A stretch of DNA of 64,000 nucleotides from Actinoplanes cyaneus (GTDB lineage Bacteria; Actinomycetota; Actinomycetes; Mycobacteriales; Micromonosporaceae), in NCBI RefSeq assembly GCF_016862095.1, contig NZ_BOMH01000025.1:62001-126000 (forward strand), written 5' to 3'. The notes under the pieces are model-generated. The model was not told the DNA's origin. It was given only the letters and a program-made list of their open reading frames with translations, and searched no databases. The translations under genes were made by a program, and so were the position numbers. Shown here in pieces: positions 56,584 to 64,000 of the stretch; the stretch's first letter is position 1; each line of letters opens with the position of its first letter.

Positions 56584-58104
56584 TCAGAGGACGCCCTTGA
56601 TGAAGCGGGCGAGCGGCTCCTGGTGGACCGGCGGCACGTTCCACTGGTTCTCCAGGTTCTCCGCGAGGTGGTGCTCGGCGATCACCTCGCGGTGCCGGCG
56701 CACGCGGACGACCGGGTGCAGGTAACTGGCCCGGTGCGCGGTGGTGGCGTCGTTCTCGGCGACGCGCGGGATCGTGATGTCGAACGGGTCGACCTGGTCG
56801 TGGCCGGGCCCGTATTCGAGGGTGACCACGAACGCGAGCGGTTCCGGGCCGAGGTAGGCGACGGGCACCTCCTCGCGGTAGTGCGCGGCGCCGTTCTCGA
56901 CAGTGACCACGTCGGCGAGGACGGCGAACTGCTGCCACAGCCCGGACGAGACGTTGATCCGGGCGATGATCGCGTCGGTGATCGCTTCCGGCGTGGCTTC
57001 GACCGGGGTGGACGGCCACGGGATGTCGTGGTGGCGGCTGCGCAGGATGTGGTGGAGCGCGCGGACGGCGTACCGGAATCCGTGGATGAACCCGTTCGTC
57101 GACTTCTTGAAGTCGCGCTGCTGGGAGAGGGTGCCGGCGAAGTAGAGACCGGGCACGTCGACCGATTCGAAGGCCGGGGTCTGCTCCGGGAACCGGTCGT
57201 TGATCACCAGGCGCGGGCGGGCCGACTCGTCGAAGATGGACGCGTCGAAGCGGAAGCCGGTGGCCAGGATGATCCGGTCGTAGTCGATCTCGCGCAGCCG
57301 TTCGCTGGTCCGCGCGTAGCGGAAGGTGATCCGGAATCCGCCGTCGTCGCGCCGGGTGATGCGCTCGACGGTGCCGTCCAGCACCGCGTTCTGCGACTTC
57401 AGCTGGTACGTGTCGAGGAAGTTGTTGTTGACCGCGCGCAGATGCCCGACGTAGTGGGTCTGCCAGGCGAGTCGCACCGAGTGCGGGCCGGCCACGTGGA
57501 TGACCGCGGCGGTCTCGACGAGCGCGTCAGCGGTCTCGAACGCGGAGTTGCCCTTGCCGATGATCAGGACCCGCTGGTTGACGAAGTCGTCCGGGTCGAC
57601 GCTGACCGTGTCGTAGCGCTCGCACAGCTCGGCGCCCTCGATCGGCGGGACGTAGAACCGCGAGACGCCGGTGGCGACGACGACCTTCGCCGCCGTGAAG
57701 GTTTCCTCCGCGGTCGCGACGGTGAAGATTCCCTCCGCGGAGCGCGACACGCGCTGCACTTTCCTGCCGTAAAGAACGTTCAGACCGTCGGAGAAATCCT
57801 TCAGGTAACGCACGAAGTCGTCCGCCGCCGGGAAGTACTTCCGGCTGTAGTTCTTGAAAAGAAGCGCCGGGTCCTCGGTCAGCAGCGAGTTCCAGTCCGC
57901 CCGCAGGTTGAACTCCGGGTCGTCGGAACCGGTCCACACCTTGTTGATGGAGATCAGCGTCCGGTGCCGCGGATAGCGGGTGAAGAATGTCCCCGCCGCG
58001 TCACCGGCCTCCAGGACGACGTAGTCATGACCGTCGCGCTCCAGCAGCGCGGCGAGCTGCAGGCCGGCCGGCCCGGCGCCGATGATGAGATAGTCGTGCG
58101 TCAT
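56584..58104 (-). CDS. Flavin-containing (FAD/NADPH) monooxygenase
   Basis: A 506-residue FMO-like protein: FAD motif GAGPAG (9-14), TRYPRHRTLISINK, NADPH motif IIGKGNSAFET, and ILATGFRF, the late FAD/NADPH motif. The extended C-terminus (about 380-506) is not part of minimal FMOs. It is highly similar along its whole visible length to the partial gene at 63125 (TRYPRHRTLISINK, HYVGHLRAVNNNFLDTYQLKS in both). It forms an operon with the ligase. Confidence 0.9.
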   Translation of the reverse strand: MTHDYLIIGAGPAGLQLAALLERDGHDYVVLEAGDAAGTFFTRYPRHRTLISINKVWTGSDDPEFNLRADWNSLLTEDPALLFKNYSRKYFPAADDFVRYLKDFSDGLNVLYGRKVQRVSRSAEGIFTVATAEETFTAAKVVVATGVSRFYVPPIEGAELCERYDTVSVDPDDFVNQRVLIIGKGNSAFETADALVETAAVIHVAGPHSVRLAWQTHYVGHLRAVNNNFLDTYQLKSQNAVLDGTVERITRRDDGGFRITFRYARTSERLREIDYDRIILATGFRFDASIFDESARPRLVINDRFPEQTPAFESVDVPGLYFAGTLSQQRDFKKSTNGFIHGFRYAVRALHHILRSRHHDIPWPSTPVEATPEAITDAIIARINVSSGLWQQFAVLADVVTVENGAAHYREEVPVAYLGPEPLAFVVTLEYGPGHDQVDPFDITIPRVAENDATTAHRASYLHPVVRVRRHREVIAEHHLAENLENQWNVPPVHQEPLARFIKGVL

Positions 58105-58128
58105 GCGGCGGAAATTACCGACGCGATT

Positions 58129-58142
58129 TCAGAGGGCTCTGA
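58129..58142. promoter_or_regulatory. Inverted repeat between monooxygenase and ammonia-lyase genes
   Basis: TCAGAG-GG-CTCTGA is a perfect 6-bp inverted repeat in the 63-bp divergent region. TAGCGT (58154-58159) follows, 8 nt before the lyase ATG. The second monooxygenase has a related upstream sequence (CTCTGAAAATTCGCTGAG and TAGCGT), so both may be co-regulated. Confidence 0.5.
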
Positions 58143-58167
58143 GAAGTCGTCACTAGCGTCCGAAACC

Positions 58168-59646
58168 ATGACGATCGAGGTGGATCTGGCGGCCCCGCTG
58201 CGCATCGCGGACCTGCGCGCCGCCCGCGAGCCGATCACCGTGCTGGCCGGTCCGGAGGTCCGCGAACGGCTCACGGCCGGGCGCGCCTTCCTGGCCAAGG
58301 TGCTCGGCGACGACCGCGCGGTCTACGGCGCGACGACGGGTTTCGGCGCGCTCGTCGGCTACGCGGGCCGTGCCGACCAGCGCGACCAGGCCGACAACAC
58401 GCTCGCGCACCTCGGCGCCGGCCACGGCCCGGACCTCGACCCGGAGCTCGCCCGCGCCACCCTGCTCGTCCGGGCGCACTCGCTCGCGCGCGGCGCCTCG
58501 GGCGTGTCACCGCACGTCGTCGACGCGCTCGCGGCCGCGCTGGGCACGACGTTCGCCCCGGCGATGCCGCGGCTCGGCTCGGTCGGCGCGAGCGGCGATC
58601 TGATCCCGCTGGGCGCAGCGGCGCAGGCACTGCGCGGGCGGGGAAACGCCTACGTGCACGGCGAGCGCCTGCCCGCCGCGGAGGCACTGGACCGGGCCGG
58701 GCTCACCCCGCTGCCACTCGACGGGCGGGACGCGCTCGCGCTGGTCAACGGCACGTCGCTGACCACGGCCGCGACCGCGCTGGCGCTCGACCGGATCCGC
58801 ACGTCGCATCGCGTGATCCAGGCGCTGTCGTGCGTGCTGGCGGATCTGCTCGGCTGCGACCCGCAGTTCCTCGACGAGTCACTGCTGATCGCTTACGGAC
58901 ACCCGGGCGCGAACGCCGTCGGCGCGCGGATGCGGTCGCTCCTCGACGGGGTGACGCCGTCGGGGAGCCGGCCGCTGCAGGAGCCGTACTCCATCCGCTG
59001 CACGCCACAGCTGCTCGGCGCGGCCGAGGACGCGCTGCGCTATGCCGACGGCGTCGTCGCGGCCGACCTCGCGAGTGTCAGCGACAACCCGCTGTTCTTC
59101 CCGGGCGCCGACAAGGTCGTACACGGAGGCAACTTCTTCGGGCAACCCGCCGCCTTCGCCGCCGACGTCCTCACGATGGTGCTGGGACAGCTCGGCAACC
59201 TGGCCGAACGCCAGCTCGACCTGCTCGTCGACCCGGTCCGCAACGGCGGGCTCCCGCCGATGCTCGCGGCCGGCCCCGGTCAGCAGCACGGCCTGCAGGG
59301 CGTCCAGCTGGCGTCCACCGCGCTGATCGCGGAGATCCGCCGCGACGCGATGCCGGCAAGTCTGCAGAGCCTGCCGACGAACCTTCACAACCAGGACGTC
59401 ATTCCCCTGGGTACGCAGTCAGCCCTGCGCGCCCTCGACCAGTCCCGCCTGCTCGGCCTGATCACCGGCTCGCTCGCGCTGGGCCTGCGTCAGGCCGTGC
59501 ACGTCGGCGCGCGTACCCCGACCGCGCCCGCGTCCGCGCGACTGATCGACGCGCTCGCCGACGCCATCGCGCCGATCGACCCGGACCGGCCGCTGGAATC
59601 CGACGTCCGCCGGGCCGCCGAGATCGTGGAGTCCCACGTGTCCTGA
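58168..59646 (+). CDS. Aromatic amino acid ammonia-lyase, probably tyrosine-selective
   Basis: A 492-residue MIO enzyme. The Ala-Ser-Gly triad that forms the MIO cofactor is 141-143 (SVGASGDLIPL), and the catalytic Tyr is in YGATTGFG (53-60). The selectivity loop reads NTLAHLGAGHG (77-87). H81-L82 align with the His-Leu pair of bacterial tyrosine ammonia-lyases rather than the Ser-His of histidine ammonia-lyase (from memory of those families). SRPLQEPYSIRCTPQ and GGNFFGQP are also typical. It would give coumarate from tyrosine, a fitting substrate for the ligase. Confidence 0.85.
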   Translation: MTIEVDLAAPLRIADLRAAREPITVLAGPEVRERLTAGRAFLAKVLGDDRAVYGATTGFGALVGYAGRADQRDQADNTLAHLGAGHGPDLDPELARATLLVRAHSLARGASGVSPHVVDALAAALGTTFAPAMPRLGSVGASGDLIPLGAAAQALRGRGNAYVHGERLPAAEALDRAGLTPLPLDGRDALALVNGTSLTTAATALALDRIRTSHRVIQALSCVLADLLGCDPQFLDESLLIAYGHPGANAVGARMRSLLDGVTPSGSRPLQEPYSIRCTPQLLGAAEDALRYADGVVAADLASVSDNPLFFPGADKVVHGGNFFGQPAAFAADVLTMVLGQLGNLAERQLDLLVDPVRNGGLPPMLAAGPGQQHGLQGVQLASTALIAEIRRDAMPASLQSLPTNLHNQDVIPLGTQSALRALDQSRLLGLITGSLALGLRQAVHVGARTPTAPASARLIDALADAIAPIDPDRPLESDVRRAAEIVESHVS

Positions 59647-59675
59647 CGCCGTCGCGCCGGTCACCGGGGCTGCGG

Positions 59676-61115
59676 TCAGGAGTCGCCCAGGCGCGGAGTG
59701 ACGGTGCGGACGGCGACCGGAGCGCCGGGTCCCCCGCCCGGCCGCGAACGGTACTCAGCGACGCCCACGCACGTGAACAGCAGCGCCGCCACCTCGTCGG
59801 GCTCGCCGAGCAGGCCCGGCACCTCCGAGTCGAGGAAGGTCATCCCGGTGGCGCTGGCGCCCAGCGCGTACACCGCCAGGTGCAACCGGCCCTCGACCAG
59901 CCCCGCCGCCAGCTGGGCGTCACGGTAGCCGCGGTCGTCGAGGGCCGCGAGGGGCACGGCCGCGATCACCACGTACGCCGCGTCGGCGGCCAGCGCCTGG
60001 TCCAGGCAGATCCGCAGCAGCTCGTCACGCTGGTCCCCGGTCCGCAGCGGCTGTTCCAGGTCCGGCCACCGGTACAGGCCCGGGGTGACGCCGTCGACGC
60101 CGTGCACGACCACCCAGTGCGGCACGTGCACGCCACGCAGCGCCGCGGCGAGCGGCCAGCGCAACTGCTCGGAGGTCAGCGTCCGGGACCGGTCCATCCG
60201 GCGCTGCGACCCGCGGCGGCGGACGATCTCGTCGAGCGAGCCGGACGGCGGCACCTCGGCCAGCGTGGTCCCCACCGCCCACGGCTCGCCCAGCGTGTCC
60301 CGCTCGCCGGCACGCTGCGCGGCGGTGCACAGTGGCAGCTCCACCTCGGGCAGCTCCCCGGGAACCGCGGGGCCGCCCGGCCGGATCGCCGGGCCGCCGT
60401 CACCGAGCGAGAGCAGCGCCACCGGGTACTCGTGCACGCCGTCCGCGCCGACCAGCTCCCGCACTGTCGCATCCGGGAACAGCGACCGCAGCCGCGGCAC
60501 GAGGCCGGCGCTGTCCGCCGCTGCGGTCAGCTGGGCCAGCACGGTGCCGGCGTCCCAGTACAGGTGGCGCCAGCCGCGTTCGGCGTAACGCCAGCCGGTC
60601 CGCCACGGAACTCCCGTCACGACCAGGGTGGACACGTCGCCGTCGGCGGCCGGGGCGATCCGGGCGAGGGCGTGCCGCACCGGGTCGTACCAGTACACCG
60701 CGTCGGGCACGCCGGCGATCCCGCGGGCGCTGACATAGATCTCGAGCGGGAACCGTGCCCCGGCCGAACCGGCCGCCCGGAACAGGAACGGCTTGCCGTT
60801 GCGCTCGCCGGTCCGCACGACGCCCGCGCCGAGGAACAGCAGCCGTCCCAGTTGCGCCGCATCCAGCGGCAGGGCCGGGGTTGCGGCACCGGCCAGGACC
60901 GCGGTGGCGCTCACCCCCGGATCGGGCAGCTCGCGGGGCAGTTCCAGCACGTCGAGGCCATCCGGATACGCCTTGACCTGCGGCGGGAACGTGGCCAGGT
61001 CGTTCGGGGCCAAGTCGTGGCGCACCCGCGGGTCGTCGACGGGGACATCCCATTCACGGTCCGGCACGTACGACGTGAGCCGGTGCAGCAGCCCGGCGCC
61101 CTCATCGAGATTCAC
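59676..61115 (-). CDS. SagB-family dehydrogenase with two nitroreductase-like halves
   Basis: A 479-residue protein. The first half starts LLHRLTSYVPDREWDVP and has LGRLLFLGAGVVRTG and FRAAGSAGARFPLEIYVSARGI (SagB-like). The second (about 275-479) has SLDEIVRRRGSQRRMDRSRTLTSEQLRWPL and CLDQALAADAAYVVIAAVPL. SagB proteins oxidise azolines in peptide natural products, but stand-alone tandem forms occur elsewhere. It lies 12 kb from the TOMM operon and beside the ammonia-lyase, so its partner is unclear. GTG start. Confidence 0.8.
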   Translation of the reverse strand: MNLDEGAGLLHRLTSYVPDREWDVPVDDPRVRHDLAPNDLATFPPQVKAYPDGLDVLELPRELPDPGVSATAVLAGAATPALPLDAAQLGRLLFLGAGVVRTGERNGKPFLFRAAGSAGARFPLEIYVSARGIAGVPDAVYWYDPVRHALARIAPAADGDVSTLVVTGVPWRTGWRYAERGWRHLYWDAGTVLAQLTAAADSAGLVPRLRSLFPDATVRELVGADGVHEYPVALLSLGDGGPAIRPGGPAVPGELPEVELPLCTAAQRAGERDTLGEPWAVGTTLAEVPPSGSLDEIVRRRGSQRRMDRSRTLTSEQLRWPLAAALRGVHVPHWVVVHGVDGVTPGLYRWPDLEQPLRTGDQRDELLRICLDQALAADAAYVVIAAVPLAALDDRGYRDAQLAAGLVEGRLHLAVYALGASATGMTFLDSEVPGLLGEPDEVAALLFTCVGVAEYRSRPGGGPGAPVAVRTVTPRLGDS

Positions 61116-61215
61116 CCCGTCACTCTGCCAGACACCAGGGTCGGCTTCGTGCCGTCCGTACCGCCGGCAACGCGCCGGGACTGGCGAGGCTCACGATTTC
61201 GGCGATGATGGGCCC

Positions 61216-62214
61216 ATGACGGTGGTCATCGTGGGCGGAGGCGTCGCGGGCGCGGCGACAGCACTGGCACTGCGGCAGACCGGCATCGAGGCGGAGATCT
61301 ACGAGGCGCACGCCTCCGGTGGGGAGGACGCGGGGGCCTTCCTCACCGTGATGGCCAACGGGATGGCCGCGCTCGACGAACTCGGAGCCACCGCCGTCGT
61401 GGAGGCGATCTCCTCCCCGGCCCGGGCCGTCTCGCTGTGGGACGCGCAGGGCCGGCACCTGGGGCGCCGCCCGATCGAGGGCTCGGCGCGGTCGATGACC
61501 CGGGCGGCGCTGTACCGGGCGTTGCAGGACCTCGCCGCCGCCCGTGGCGTCCCGGTCCACCACGGCAAGCGGATGACCGGCGCCCTCGCCACCGGGGACG
61601 GCGTCGAGGTGTCGTTCGCGGACGGCAGCACGGTCGCCGGCGACCTGCTCGTCGGCGCGGACGGCATCCACTCCCGGACGCGCCGGCTCATCGATCCGCA
61701 GGCGCCGGAGCCGCGTCATTCCGGTCAGCACGTCGTCTACGGCTACGCGCCCGGCAACCCGGCCGGCGTCGACCCCGACGAGTACCACATGATCCGCGGC
61801 AGCCGCGCCTTCTTCGGCTTCACCGTCCCGTCCGGCGACGATCGCACCTGGTGGTTCGCCCGCATCGAGGGCCGGCCCGGCTCGGTCGCCGAGATGTTCC
61901 GCGACGACCCCGTCCCGGCCGCGGCGATCATCGCGGCGACCGGCTCCGACCTGGTGGGTGGCGACTCCTACGACATTCCGACGACCCCGCGCTGGCACAA
62001 CAGCCGTCTGGTCCTGACCGGCGACGCCGCTCACGCCGCGACCCCGGCCGCCGCCCAGGGCGCGTCGATGGCCCTGGAGGACGCGGTCGCCCTCGCCGCG
62101 GCCCTGCGCGAGCACGGCGACCCGGCCACGGCCTTCGCCGCCTACGAGAGCACGCGACGCCGGCAGACCGAGGAGACCGTGGCCGCCAGCGCCCGCCTGA
62201 TCAGCGGCCGGTGA
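61216..62214 (+). CDS. FAD-dependent aromatic-ring monooxygenase
   Basis: A 332-residue PHBH-fold enzyme: GGGVAGAATALALRQTGIEAEIYEA (FAD dinucleotide motif), DLLVGADGIHSRTR (DG motif) and LTGDAAHAATPAAAQGASMALEDAVALA (GD motif). It resembles FAD-dependent oxidoreductases that hydroxylate aromatic or polyketide substrates. It is divergent from the SagB gene, and its 3' end overlaps DinB by 14 bp. Confidence 0.92.
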   Translation: MTVVIVGGGVAGAATALALRQTGIEAEIYEAHASGGEDAGAFLTVMANGMAALDELGATAVVEAISSPARAVSLWDAQGRHLGRRPIEGSARSMTRAALYRALQDLAAARGVPVHHGKRMTGALATGDGVEVSFADGSTVAGDLLVGADGIHSRTRRLIDPQAPEPRHSGQHVVYGYAPGNPAGVDPDEYHMIRGSRAFFGFTVPSGDDRTWWFARIEGRPGSVAEMFRDDPVPAAAIIAATGSDLVGGDSYDIPTTPRWHNSRLVLTGDAAHAATPAAAQGASMALEDAVALAAALREHGDPATAFAAYESTRRRQTEETVAASARLISGR

Positions 62215-62695
62215 CGCCGTCGATCAGCTCGCGCAGGATGTCGGCGTGCCCGGCATGCCGGACGGTCTCGCCGGTCACGTGCGCGATCAGCCACCGCAGC
62301 GTGCGATGCTCGCCGTCGACCGCGGTCACGGAACGCGCCTCGGGGCCGCCCGCTGCCGCGATGTGCGCGTCGCTCTCCGCGATCGCCGCGCGGTAGTCGG
62401 CGATGACCTGCTCCGCCGAGCGCTCCGCCGGCACGACCATGTCGAAGTCGACGCCGGCCCATCGGGCGTCACCGGCGAGCGTGTAGCCGAACCAGTACCG
62501 CTCGCTGTCGGTCAGGTGCTGCACCAGCCCGAGCAGCGTCGTGTCGGACACCACCAGCCGGCGCCGCAGTTGCTCCTCGTCCAGCCCGTCGGTCTTCTTC
62601 ACCACGCACGATCGTGCGAACGTCAGGAATGCCAGCGCCGTGTCCAGCTCGCCGCCGTCGTTCACCGGCACGCGCTCACGCTGAGTCTCAAGCAT
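62201..62695 (-). CDS. DinB-family protein (DUF664)
   Basis: A four-helix-bundle protein of about 164 residues. VVSDTTLLGLVQHLTDSERYWFGYTLAG and RWLIAHVTGETVRHAGHADILRELIDG give the conserved His residues of the metal site. Relatives include mycothiol-dependent enzymes. ATG 62695 is preferred because it lies 7 nt after TAGGGT; a GTG at 62716 is the alternative. Confidence 0.88.
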   Translation of the reverse strand: MLETQRERVPVNDGGELDTALAFLTFARSCVVKKTDGLDEEQLRRRLVVSDTTLLGLVQHLTDSERYWFGYTLAGDARWAGVDFDMVVPAERSAEQVIADYRAAIAESDAHIAAAGGPEARSVTAVDGEHRTLRWLIAHVTGETVRHAGHADILRELIDGVTGR

Positions 62696-62763
62696 GCCCG
62701 CGACCCTATCGTCCACCTAGGGCTCACACGCCTCGCAGAATCCAACCGAGCCCGCCCCCAGCG

Positions 62764-62840
62764 CGCGTCACGCCTCCTGGCTGGTGCTCACGGTGGTTAT
62801 CCAGCTGGATAACGACCGTGAGCACCAGCAGGAGGCGTGA
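62764..62840. repeat. Long hairpin, dispersed repeat copy B
   Basis: A 77-bp inverted repeat with arms of about 38 bp: CGTCACGCCTCC, GGCTGGTGCTCACGGT and GTTATCCAG on the left, mirrored on the right with two or three mismatches or bulges. It is followed by CGGCGGCCGC, as is copy C. It lies in the 429-bp divergent region between DinB and the second monooxygenase, so it is not a simple shared terminator. No gene is seen in that region. Confidence 0.85.
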
Positions 62841-62901
62841 CGCGGCGGCCGCAGCCGCAACCACAGCGGAAGCCGCCGACGGACCACGGCCGGGGCCGTC
62901 A

Positions 62902-62967
62902 CGCTTCCGGCTGGCGCTCACGGTCGTTATCGGTCCGGATAACCACCGTGAGCGCCAGCCGGAAGCG
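62902..62967. repeat. Long hairpin, dispersed repeat copy C
   Basis: A 66-bp inverted repeat: CGCTTCCGGCTGGCGCTCAC and GGTCGTTATC on the left, GATAACCACCGTGAGCGCC and AGCCGGAAGCG on the right, with one mismatch. It is about 138 bp from copy B in the same orientation. Both are preceded by CGTCACG-like and followed by CGGCGGCCGC-like sequence, so the pair is probably a tandem duplication of one element. Confidence 0.85.
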
Positions 62968-63124
62968 CACGCGGCGGCCGCGGGCGGGACCACGGCGGGG
63001 CTGTCGGCGGGTGCGCCGGGACTGCGGTGGGGCGGCCGCGAGCGGGCATCGGCTGTGCGCCGCGCGGACGGTGAGCCGGTTCGCTCTGAAAATTCGCTGA
63101 GTTCTGGTTCGTAGCGTCGGCGCC

Positions 63125-64000
63125 ATGCCGCTTGATTACTTGATCGTCGGGGCCGGGCCGGCCGGCCTGCAGCTCGCCGCCCTGCTGGAAGCTGACGGCA
63201 AGCGCGACTACCTGGTGCTGGAGGGTGCGGCCGGGCCAGGCGCGTTCTTCACGCGGTACCCGCGGCACCGGACGCTGATCTCCATCAACAAGCCGCGCAC
63301 CGGCTCCGACGACCCGGAGCTGAACCTGCGGCTGGACTGGAACTCGCTGCTGAGCGACGACCCGGAACTGCTGTTCGGGAAGTACACCGAACGCTACTTC
63401 CCGGCCGCCGACGATTACGTCCGCTATCTGAACGATTTTGCGCGCGGCCTGCGGATCACCTACGACACCCGGGTCACCAGGATCAGCAAGAACGGCGACC
63501 TGTTCCAGGTCGAGGCCGGCGACGAGACGTTCACCGCGCGGCGTGTCGTCGTCGCCACGGGTGTGTCGCAAAGCTATCGGCCCGACATTCCCGGGTTCGA
63601 GCTGGCCGAGGGATACGACGAGATGTCCGTCGACCCGCGCGATTTCCTGGACCAGCGGGTGCTGATCATCGGCAAGGGGAACTCCGCGTTCGAGACCGCT
63701 GACAACCTGATGGAGACGACCACGGTGATCCACGTGGCCGGGCCGAGCTCGGTGCATCTGGCCTGGCGGACGCATTACGTCGGGCATCTGCGCGCGGTCA
63801 ACAACAACTTCCTGGACACGTACCAGCTGAAGTCCGCGAATGCGATTCTCGACGGCACCGTCAAGCGGATCGAGCGCGACGGCGACGGCTTCAAGGTCAC
63901 CTTCAGTTTCTCGCGCGCGAACGAGGTCGTCAAAGAGCTGCGTTACGACCGGGTCCTGGCGTGCACCGGGTTCCGTTTCGACGCGTCCGTCTTCGACGAG
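63125..64000 (+). CDS. Flavin-containing monooxygenase, second copy (partial)
   Basis: The first 292 codons of an FMO-like gene that runs off the right end. It is collinear with the gene at 56584: GAGPAGLQLAALLE, FFTRYPRHRTLISINKPRTG, NADPH motif IIGKGNSAFET, HYVGHLRAVNNNFLDTYQLKS, and CTGFRFDASVFDE at the end. ATG lies 7 nt after TAGCGT (63112-63117), a promoter layout also found before the ammonia-lyase gene. It probably acts in the same pathway on a related intermediate. Confidence 0.9.
   Translation, partial: MPLDYLIVGAGPAGLQLAALLEADGKRDYLVLEGAAGPGAFFTRYPRHRTLISINKPRTGSDDPELNLRLDWNSLLSDDPELLFGKYTERYFPAADDYVRYLNDFARGLRITYDTRVTRISKNGDLFQVEAGDETFTARRVVVATGVSQSYRPDIPGFELAEGYDEMSVDPRDFLDQRVLIIGKGNSAFETADNLMETTTVIHVAGPSSVHLAWRTHYVGHLRAVNNNFLDTYQLKSANAILDGTVKRIERDGDGFKVTFSFSRANEVVKELRYDRVLACTGFRFDASVFDE

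Noticed and set aside
1-64000. tRNA genes, integrase or attachment sites that would mark a genomic island
   Set aside because: I read for tRNA-like cloverleaf ends, tyrosine or serine recombinases and transposases and saw none; the decayed genes are explained by local deletions.

Overview
The window is high-GC DNA of an actinomycete, most likely a member of the Micromonosporaceae such as Actinoplanes (inference). The grounds are GC-rich codon use, many GTG starts, F420-type oxidoreductases, CGNR and MmyB-type regulators, DUF574 methyltransferases, and many starts that lie 6-8 nt after a TANNNT box with no Shine-Dalgarno site (leaderless mRNAs). Both ends cut genes: a decarboxylase-GNAT fusion on the left and a flavin monooxygenase on the right. 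I saw no tRNA, rRNA, CRISPR array, integrase or intact insertion sequence.

1-14 kb: a two-gene unit (GT-like DUF6271-type protein, then an ornithine-decarboxylase-like enzyme fused to an acetyltransferase). Next is a two-gene unit of a cGAS/DncV-like nucleotidyltransferase and a one-TM protein (possible minimal signalling or defence pair). An esterase with an apparent frameshift, a lone PemK/MazF-like protein, decayed TetR and SDR remnants, an OmpA-like membrane protein and an SDR/XRE pair follow, then bluB under a cobalamin riboswitch.

14-30 kb: flavin enzymes, including a rare LLM/BBE-oxidase fusion, a thioesterase and a secreted protein. Two CGNR-type regulators each stand divergent to an exporter; one pair has a clear GGTAAC-C-GTTACC operator. 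A small alarmone synthetase, an MddA-like methyltransferase and a hydrolase-LuxR fusion follow.

30-41.5 kb: a phosphotransferase pseudogene, a MarR/NTF2-like pair with operator, a response regulator, hydrolases, three transporter/regulator groups, and a stress-like group (small repeat protein and Dps with GTTT-N15-GGG promoters; SDR; cupin). A secreted pectate lyase sits under a perfect LacI-type palindrome.

41.8-47.8 kb: a complete-looking thiazole/oxazole-modified peptide (TOMM) operon. It reads YcaO, ThiF-like partner, ThiF-SagB fusion, second SagB, a 90-residue precursor with 13 cysteines in a [12 protein letters not shown] tandem-repeat core, then a PqqD-M50 (site-2-protease-like) membrane protein. 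No ABC exporter is present. This is the strongest candidate for a new system.

48-64 kb: zinc transporter, lipoprotein, peptide deformylase, DHA2 exporter with XRE regulator, and flavin reductase. Then comes a likely aromatic-metabolite locus: an acyl-CoA/aryl ligase and flavin monooxygenase divergent from a tyrosine-ammonia-lyase-like enzyme, followed by a SagB-family oxidoreductase, an FAD monooxygenase, DinB, and a second copy of the flavin monooxygenase. Long hairpins with a shared GTTATC/GATAAC core occur in three intergenic places and form a dispersed repeat family.
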